DNA of 10,807 nucleotides from Clostridiales bacterium (GTDB lineage: Bacteria > Bacillota > Clostridia > Christensenellales > UBA1242), in the NCBI GenBank assembly GCA_918241715.1, contig CAKJYB010000023.1, positions 1 through 10,807 on the forward strand, in the 5' to 3' direction. The translations under genes were made by a program, and so were the position numbers. The notes beneath the pieces were generated by a model. The model was given only the letters and a program-made list of their open reading frames with translations, searched no databases and was not told the DNA's origin. Positions 6,479-10,807 of the stretch are shown piece after piece (position 1 is the stretch's first letter; each line of letters starts with the position of its first letter).

Positions 6479-7399
6479 ATGAAAGTTTTGTTTTTTGGGA
6501 CCCCAGAATTTGCAGAAATTGTGCTTAAAGGGCTTGTAGAGAGTGAGTTTGAAGTGGTTGGTGTTGTCTGCCAAAATGACAAGCCGGCTGGAAGGGGAAA
6601 AAAGATGGTTTCTCCACACATTGTAGAACTTGCAAAGTCTCTCTCATTGCCAGTTTATCAATTTGAAAAACTTTCAAAATATATTGAAGAATTCAAAAAG
6701 ATTGACTATGACTATGCAATCACGGCAAGTTATGGAAAAATTTTGCCAAAAAGTCTGCTTGACATCAAGCCTTGCATAAATGTTCACCCAAGCATGCTTC
6801 CAAAGTATAGGGGTGCAACGCCAATTCAAAGTGCTCTTTTAAATGGAGACACAAAGACCGGTGTAAGTGTTATGAAAACGGACGTTGGTATGGACGACGG
6901 AGATGTTTATGTGCAAAGAGAAGTGGAAATTTTGCCAGAAGATGACTATTTGACTCTTATTCCAAAACTTGCAAACATTGGACTTGAACTTTTGCTTGAT
7001 ACATTAAGAAAGATTGAAAAAGGCACGGCAAAACTTACAAAACAAAACCATGACAAAGCAACTTTTGTCAAAATGATTGAAAAAAGCGATGGACTTTTGG
7101 ATTTTTCAGCGCCAGTTGAGAGTTTGGTTAACAAGGTTAGGGCGTATGTTGAAAGCCCAGTTGCCTATTTGTTTATTGGCGAAGACAGAATCAAAGTTTA
7201 CAAGGCTCAAGTTTTTGACAGATCGCAAAACGAAAAAGTTGGAACGATTATTCCAATGAAAAACAGATTTCTGATTCAAGCAAAAGATGGTGTGCTTGAG
7301 ATTTTACGTTGTCAGACTGCAGGGGGAAAGGTGCTTGATGCAAAAGCATTTTTAAACGGATTTCATTTTAAGGCTATGGTGGTGAGTGCATGCTTCTAG
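6479..7399 (+). CDS. fmt: methionyl-tRNA formyltransferase
   Basis: A 306-aa enzyme that transfers formyl from 10-formyl-tetrahydrofolate to Met-tRNA(fMet) for translation initiation. The N-terminal Rossmann domain shows FFGTPEFA (5-12) and QNDKPAGRGKK (32-42). The catalytic trio is Asn101 and His103 in INVHPSMLPKYRGATP plus Asp139 in GMDDGD. The C-terminal OB-like tRNA-binding domain (about 205-306) contains LVNKVRAYVESPVAY and ends with the usual AFLNG element. The length is normal. It starts the base after the def stop, so it pairs functionally and physically with the deformylase. The stop is ten bases inside rlmN. Confidence 0.97.
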   Translation: MKVLFFGTPEFAEIVLKGLVESEFEVVGVVCQNDKPAGRGKKMVSPHIVELAKSLSLPVYQFEKLSKYIEEFKKIDYDYAITASYGKILPKSLLDIKPCINVHPSMLPKYRGATPIQSALLNGDTKTGVSVMKTDVGMDDGDVYVQREVEILPEDDYLTLIPKLANIGLELLLDTLRKIEKGTAKLTKQNHDKATFVKMIEKSDGLLDFSAPVESLVNKVRAYVESPVAYLFIGEDRIKVYKAQVFDRSQNEKVGTIIPMKNRFLIQAKDGVLEILRCQTAGGKVLDAKAFLNGFHFKAMVVSACF

Positions 7400-8418
7400 A
7401 TTTATCATTTGAAGAACTAACTGAATATGTTGTTTCACTTGGTGAACAGAAGTTTAGAGCAAAACAACTCTATGAGGCTTTAACTATGGGCAAAACACTT
7501 GAAGAAATTTCAAATCTTCCAAAAAGTTTTAAGGAAAAAATTGAAAAGGACTACCCAAAGTATGAAGCTGTCGTACACCTAAAAAGCAAGGACGGAACAC
7601 AGAAAGTTGCCTTGAGATTTCCGGACGGAAGCATTGTCGAAAGCGTGCTTTTGAAATACAAATACGGCTATACGGTTTGCGTTTCAACGCAAGTTGGTTG
7701 CAGAATGGGTTGCAAGTTTTGTGCTTCAACATTGAATGGGCTTATAAGAAACTTGTCTGCTGGAGAAATCTTGGCACAGATTTTGTTTTACAACAAGATT
7801 TTGGGCGCAACACTTAAGGAAAGACAGGTTACAAATGTTGTGCTTATGGGGTGTGGAGAACCACTTGACAACTATGAAAACGTGTCAAAGTTTTTAAGAC
7901 TTGTTTCTGCACCAGACGGAATAAACATAAGCCCAAGAAACATATCTCTTTCAACTTGTGGGCTTGTTTCAAAGATTTATGACCTTGCAAACGATGGCTT
8001 TTCTGTAACGCTTACGATTTCACTTCATGCCCCAAATGACGAACTTAGAAAGACCATTATGCCGGTTGCAAATGCGTATAAAATAGAAGACATTTTAAAG
8101 GCTTGCGACTATTATTTTGAAAAGACTGGCAGAAGAGTATATTTTGAATATTCACTTATCAGTGGCGTCAACGACACAGACAAAACGATTGAAGAACTTG
8201 CACGTCTTTTGAAAGGGAGACAATGCCACGTAAACCTTATTCCACTCAACTCTGTCAAAGAGAAAAACCTTTTGGGCGCAACAAGAAAAAGAGCATATTA
8301 TCTTGCCGAAAAACTTGAAAAATTGGGCGTAAGTGCAACGGTGAGAAGAACAATGGGAGAAGATATCGAAGGTGCATGTGGGCAACTTAGAAATCGTGTT
8401 GGAGAGAAAGATGAATAA
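7390..8418 (+). CDS. rlmN: 23S rRNA (adenine2503-C2)/tRNA methyltransferase RlmN
   Basis: A 342-aa radical SAM enzyme that methylates C2 of A2503 in 23S rRNA and of A37 in some tRNAs. The iron-sulfur cluster cysteines are 104, 108 and 111 (CRMGCKFC). The two mechanistic cysteines are Cys97 (seven before the cluster) and Cys330 in the C-terminal GACGQL. Other motifs are an N-terminal helical accessory domain with GEQKFRAKQLYEAL, STCG, SLHAPND, IMPVANAY, the SLISGVND strand and NLIPLN. The usual GMGEP is GCGEP here (MGCGEPLDNYENV). The length is typical. It overlaps fmt by ten and rsgA by eight bases, so it is tightly coupled. It resembles Cfr, but the full RlmN motif set and position in a def-fmt operon favour RlmN. 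Confidence 0.96.
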   Translation: MLLDLSFEELTEYVVSLGEQKFRAKQLYEALTMGKTLEEISNLPKSFKEKIEKDYPKYEAVVHLKSKDGTQKVALRFPDGSIVESVLLKYKYGYTVCVSTQVGCRMGCKFCASTLNGLIRNLSAGEILAQILFYNKILGATLKERQVTNVVLMGCGEPLDNYENVSKFLRLVSAPDGINISPRNISLSTCGLVSKIYDLANDGFSVTLTISLHAPNDELRKTIMPVANAYKIEDILKACDYYFEKTGRRVYFEYSLISGVNDTDKTIEELARLLKGRQCHVNLIPLNSVKEKNLLGATRKRAYYLAEKLEKLGVSATVRRTMGEDIEGACGQLRNRVGEKDE

Positions 8419-9259
8419 GGCACTGATTTTGAAAAAACAAGCAGACCTTTTTACTGCCGAACTTGAAGACGGCAGAGTTTTTGATTGCGTTGCAAGAAAG
8501 ACCCTAAAAAAAGACGGAATTTTTGTTGGGGATAGAGTTTTGATTGACCAAGATGGAGCAATTGCAAAGGTTGAAGAAAGAAAAAACATTTTGATAAGAC
8601 CACCGGTTGCAAACATAGACAAAATGATTATTGTCGCTGCACCAATTCCAAAGGCAGATCTCTACACAATAGACAAACTTATTCTGTTTTGCAAGGTCAA
8701 CGGAATTGAACCTGTTTTGTGTGTAAATAAGAATGATGTTGATGCAAAATATTGTGAAGAAGTTGCAAACATTTACAAAAAAATCGTAAAGACGATTATC
8801 ATTTCCACAATGGACGAAACGTTTGTAAAAATAAAGACCCAAATCAAAGGAATATGCGTTCTTGCAGGGCAGAGTGCTGTCGGAAAATCTTCGATTATAA
8901 ATGCTCTTAAAGGAGAACAAATTGCAAAGGTTGACACGTTTAGCAAAAAGACGGAACGTGGCAAGCAAACTACAAGAATTGTTCAACTTTTTGAATTCGG
9001 AAAAGGAAATTATTTGGCAGATACGGCTGGGTTTTCAAAACTTGACGAAGCCCTTTTAAACTTGCAAGAAAACGAAATAAAAAGTTATTATCCAGAATTT
9101 ATGCCATATGCAGAAAAGTGCAAATATAAATCTTGTTTGCACACCAATTCAAACGATTGTGCAGTTGTTGAGGCCGTAAAAAACGGAAAAATCAACGAAA
9201 TACGCTACAGGAACTACACAAAACTTGTTGAGACAATCAAAAACATTAAAAAATTTTGA
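8411..9259 (+). CDS. rsgA: ribosome small subunit-dependent GTPase RsgA
   Basis: A 282-aa circularly permuted GTPase acting in late maturation of the 30S ribosomal subunit. The order is an N-terminal OB domain (about 1-65), then the G domain with G4 NKND (106-109) ahead of G1 GQSAVGKSS (153-161), the G2 region GKQTTR (185-190) and G3 DTAG (204-207). A C-terminal zinc knuckle has Cys237, Cys242, His244 and Cys250, with exactly the family spacing C-x4-C-x-H-x5-C. The G3 motif is usually DTPG. The start chosen is ATG 8411, with GGAGAG (8401-8406) four bases ahead. A longer frame to 8372 lies inside rlmN and has no support. It is the last gene of the operon, and its stop codon forms part of the rpe -35 box. 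Confidence 0.96.
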   Translation: MNKALILKKQADLFTAELEDGRVFDCVARKTLKKDGIFVGDRVLIDQDGAIAKVEERKNILIRPPVANIDKMIIVAAPIPKADLYTIDKLILFCKVNGIEPVLCVNKNDVDAKYCEEVANIYKKIVKTIIISTMDETFVKIKTQIKGICVLAGQSAVGKSSIINALKGEQIAKVDTFSKKTERGKQTTRIVQLFEFGKGNYLADTAGFSKLDEALLNLQENEIKSYYPEFMPYAEKCKYKSCLHTNSNDCAVVEAVKNGKINEIRYRNYTKLVETIKNIKKF

Positions 9260-9283
9260 TAAACCATGCTTGTTTGTTATAAT
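9256..9283 (+). promoter_or_regulatory. sigma-A-type promoter of rpe
   Basis: TTGATA (9256-9261), a 16-base spacer, then TATAAT (9278-9283) with TGT ahead (extended -10). The -35 box contains the rsgA stop TGA (9257-9259). The predicted start, near 9290, falls on the Shine-Dalgarno sequence, so the leader would be only about 11 bases. Confidence 0.78.
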
Positions 9284-9300
9284 TGTTTAAGGAGATAAAA

Positions 9301-9966
9301 ATGAAAAGAAATGTTGATATTTCAGTTTCAACTGATCCAATCAGCGATTATCAAAATATAATTGAATATGCAAAACAGATGCAGGGGATTGCAGAGTTTT
9401 TGCATTGTGATATTATGAATGAGAATTTTGTTCCTAAAAACAGCTATGACTATAATTTGGTAAAAAACATAAACAGAAACAGCCTTATCATGCTTGATGT
9501 GCATTTGATGGTAAATGAGCCGGCAGAAGATATAGAAAAATACATTGATGCTGGGGCAAACATAATCACCGTTCACTACGAAGCATTTGAAGACAAAGAA
9601 GACCTTGTTGACGTGATAAAACTTATCAAAGAAAGAGACACTCTTGCAGGTATTTCCTTAAAGCCAAACACTCCATTCAAAGATATAAGGGCATATGCAT
9701 TTAATTGTGATGTTGTGCTTGTTATGGGGGTTGAGCCGGGAAAGAGTGGACAAAGCCTGATTCCTGACATGATAGAAAAAGTTAGAGAAGTCCACAGATT
9801 TAGAGAAGAAAACAACCTTAGATTTAAAATTGAATTTGATGGTGGGGTAAACGTTGAGAACGCACAAAAACTTGTTGACGCAGGTTGCGACATTTTGGTA
9901 AGTGGATCTTATGTTTACAACAGCAAGGACAGAAAGAAAGCTGTTAAAGAACTTAAGGGAGAATAA
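9301..9966 (+). CDS. rpe: ribulose-phosphate 3-epimerase (divergent)
   Basis: A 221-aa TIM-barrel enzyme expected to interconvert ribulose 5-phosphate and xylulose 5-phosphate in the pentose phosphate pathway. The metal ligands are all in place: His35 and Asp37 (FLHCDIM), His68 (DVHLM) and Asp180 (DGG). Asp37 and Asp180 also serve as the acid/base pair in the family. Other matches are VHYEA, SLKPNTP, VLVMGVEPG and the C-terminal GCDILVSGSYVY. Departures are MNE for the usual MDG/MDN after the HxDxM motif, PGKSGQ for PGFGGQ in the phosphate loop, and ISVSTDP for IAPSILS at the N-terminus. The start is ATG 9301, six bases after AAGGAG (9289-9294). An upstream TTG frame is not needed. Firmicutes often place rpe after rsgA, which supports the call. 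A related sugar-phosphate epimerase is the main alternative. Confidence 0.86.
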   Translation: MKRNVDISVSTDPISDYQNIIEYAKQMQGIAEFLHCDIMNENFVPKNSYDYNLVKNINRNSLIMLDVHLMVNEPAEDIEKYIDAGANIITVHYEAFEDKEDLVDVIKLIKERDTLAGISLKPNTPFKDIRAYAFNCDVVLVMGVEPGKSGQSLIPDMIEKVREVHRFREENNLRFKIEFDGGVNVENAQKLVDAGCDILVSGSYVYNSKDRKKAVKELKGE

Positions 9967-10139
9967 AAAAACGGACAAGAATCGACTATTTTTTTATTTT
10001 CATTCTCCAGTAGTTTGCAGTATAAAAAAAATCCGAACAAACTGGTGCTCGGATGTGGCTTTGGCGTGGGTTGATATGCTAAGTTAAAAAGGAGCCTCAT
10101 AGTGATGATATAATTGAAAGATGATATTGTGTGTTGAAT
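9967..10139. other. intergenic region between rpe and the 110-aa gene
   Basis: No protein gene is supported in these 173 bases. GGAGAAT (9958-9964) and ATTCTCC (10002-10008), each flanked by A/T runs, form a long weak inverted repeat at the 3' end of rpe that might help end its transcript. The region also contains the minus-strand terminator at 10024-10054, and an extended -10 (TGATATAAT, 10106-10114) without a good -35 box. Confidence 0.6.
10024..10054 (-). terminator. orphan intrinsic terminator on the minus strand
   Basis: Read on the minus strand, ATCCGAGCA pairs with TGTTCGGAT (9 bp, one G-U wobble, loop CCAGTT), followed by eight Ts. On the plus strand the wobble becomes an A-C mismatch and no T run follows, so the minus strand is the functional one. 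No minus-strand gene is recognised upstream of it; the tRNA-Glu has its own terminator. Confidence 0.72.
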
Positions 10140-10168
10140 TTGACATGTGAAATTTGCAATGTTATAAT
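10140..10168 (+). promoter_or_regulatory. perfect-consensus sigma-A promoter
   Basis: TTGACA (10140-10145), exactly 17 bases, then TATAAT (10163-10168) with TGT upstream (extended -10). Both hexamers and the spacer are ideal. The start is expected near 10175, giving a leader of about 15 bases for the 110-aa gene. Confidence 0.9.
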
Positions 10169-10189
10169 AATTCATATTGGGGTGAAATT

Positions 10190-10522
10190 ATGTTTGGAGA
10201 GAAGCAGTATAATTCAAATTTATCTTATTCAATTGCCGTAAATCAAAATGAATTTAACGCTGTAAAAAGTGGAAGGGGTGTTTATGCGTGGATTGAAAGT
10301 CACGGGATGTTCTATAGTGGAGATATTCCAGGCGTACATGGCATTTTGTTTTCAAAAATGGCAAATAGTTTTTCAGAATGTTATAGTGAAATGGAGGACA
10401 AATTGAATAGTTGTGTTGCTGTTACACTTCCAAGTTTTAGACAAGAAGTGCCATTTGAAAAAATTGCGGAACAGCACCCACATGCTGAAATTGTTTTTGT
10501 GCCAATTAAGTCTAAAAGATGA
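10190..10522 (+). CDS. hypothetical protein, 110 aa
   Basis: I do not recognise this protein. The start chosen is ATG 10190, four bases after GGGGTGA (10179-10185), which complements the 16S 3' end. A longer frame starting at 10154 would begin inside the promoter and can be excluded. The sequence has no signal peptide, membrane segment or obvious metal motif. Aromatic and glycine residues cluster between residues 29 and 55 (GRGVYAWIE, GMFYSGDIPGVHGILF). The C-terminus is basic (PIKSKR). It reads like a small soluble globular protein and uses fewer lysines than its neighbours. It is monocistronic, with a perfect-consensus promoter and a terminator 33 bases after the stop. Coding is supported by promoter, ribosome binding site, frame and terminator together, but not by homology. 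Confidence 0.75.
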   Translation: MFGEKQYNSNLSYSIAVNQNEFNAVKSGRGVYAWIESHGMFYSGDIPGVHGILFSKMANSFSECYSEMEDKLNSCVAVTLPSFRQEVPFEKIAEQHPHAEIVFVPIKSKR

Positions 10523-10555
10523 TTTTAATCGATACAATCAAAATTTAAAAAGATG

Positions 10556-10580
10556 AAAAATAGACGCAAGTCTATTTTTT
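10556..10580 (+). terminator. intrinsic terminator of the 110-aa gene
   Basis: AAAAATAGAC (10556-10565) pairs with GTCTATTTTT (10570-10579) around a GCAA tetraloop, with T residues continuing to 10580. The flanking A and T runs could let it work in both directions. Confidence 0.85.
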
Positions 10581-10596
10581 GTTTGAAGATAAATTT

Positions 10597-10624
10597 AAAA
10601 AAAACAAGTCTCTCAACTTGTTTT
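10597..10624 (-). terminator. intrinsic terminator of tRNA-Glu
   Basis: On the minus strand AAAACAAGT pairs with ACTTGTTTT (9 bp, loop TGAGAG), followed by more Ts (plus-strand A run 10597-10604). It begins five bases after the tRNA 3' end. Confidence 0.87.
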
Positions 10625-10628
10625 CTAT

Positions 10629-10703
10629 TGGTAGTCCCAAGGGGAATCGAACCCCTGATTCCGCCGTGAGAGGGCGGCGTCTTAACCGCTTGACCATGGG
10701 ACC
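10629..10703 (-). tRNA. tRNA-Glu (anticodon CTC)
   Basis: The minus strand folds as a 75-base tRNA with an encoded CCA end. The acceptor strand GGTCCCA (10703-10697) pairs with TGGGACT, the first pair being G-U, followed by discriminator A. The anticodon stem CCGCC/GGCGG encloses CTCTCAC, giving anticodon CTC, which reads GAG. The T-arm is AGGGG-TTCGATT-CCCCT. The sequence closely follows bacterial tRNA-Glu, except that the usual anticodon in AT-rich genomes is TTC. It is transcribed towards the 110-aa gene from its own promoter and stops at its own terminator. Confidence 0.96.
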
Positions 10704-10713
10704 ACGCTTCTAT

Positions 10714-10742
10714 ATATTATCAAAAAACAAAAAAAATTGCAA
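10714..10742 (-). promoter_or_regulatory. promoter of tRNA-Glu
   Basis: On the minus strand TTGCAA (10742-10737), a 17-base spacer, then TAATAT (10719-10714). Transcription would begin a few bases before the mature tRNA 5' end at 10703. The spacer is nearly all T. Confidence 0.65.
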
Positions 10743-10807
10743 TAGATTTGAAGAGTTTTCAATTTCTGTTGCAGTTTTCTTTCTCAATTTTTTCAAAAAA
10801 TTGTTTC

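Noticed and set aside
9902..10087. 61-aa plus-strand frame at the end of rpe
   Set aside because: It starts inside rpe in another frame and has no ribosome binding site or homology.
9915..10175. 86-aa minus-strand reading frame over the rpe end and the gap
   Set aside because: It has no ribosome binding site, runs through a terminator hairpin, overlaps rpe, and its composition is that of antisense AT-rich DNA.
10785..10803. 9-bp A/T inverted repeat at the right edge
   Set aside because: It is almost pure A/T with a one-base centre and no following T tract; it is likely chance in AT-rich DNA.
1..10807. CRISPR array, insertion sequence, prophage or integrase
   Set aside because: No direct repeat array, transposase, integrase or phage gene is present; the content is core chromosomal.

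Overview
The window looks like a housekeeping stretch of an AT-rich Bacillota (Firmicutes) chromosome, most likely a Clostridia-like lineage. The reasons are the low GC content, AAGGAG-type ribosome binding sites, a tyrosine T-box, sigma-A-type promoters with extended -10 boxes, U-tailed intrinsic terminators and the gene order. TGA is used as stop and TGG as Trp, so it is not a Mycoplasma-type code. Every protein gene is on the + strand. The only confident minus-strand gene is a tRNA-Glu at the right end.

Region 1 (1-2836): a tRNA-Tyr-sensing T-box leader with its terminator precedes four overlapping genes: tyrS, a one-domain YigZ/IMPACT gene, recX and acpS. A clear terminator closes the unit. 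No internal promoter stood out, so recX and acpS probably share the tyrosine-responsive control of tyrS.

Region 2 (2837-3810): a 74-aa unrecognised protein with a GTG start overlaps a well-conserved mazF RNase toxin gene, so it sits where the antitoxin should be. It has no visible ribbon-helix-helix. rpoZ (RNA polymerase omega) follows, with its own promoter and terminator. The priA promoter overlaps both the rpoZ stop codon and the rpoZ terminator.

Region 3 (3811-9259): priA, def, fmt, rlmN and rsgA are packed with overlaps or near-zero gaps. Their products cover replication restart, formyl-Met addition and removal, 23S rRNA/tRNA A2 methylation and 30S subunit maturation. The usual Firmicutes neighbours rsmB, the PP2C phosphatase gene and the PASTA kinase gene are absent from this block.

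Region 4 (9260-10807): rpe (ribulose-phosphate 3-epimerase, slightly divergent) has its own promoter with an extremely short leader. A 173-bp gap holds a terminator that works on the minus strand but has no assigned gene. A 110-aa protein of unknown function follows, driven by a perfect-consensus promoter. It faces a tRNA-Glu(CTC) gene on the minus strand, with a terminator for each between them.

The best candidate for something undescribed is the 74-aa partner of MazF. The 110-aa orphan gene and the orphan minus-strand terminator come next. The rest is well-understood core metabolism and information processing.
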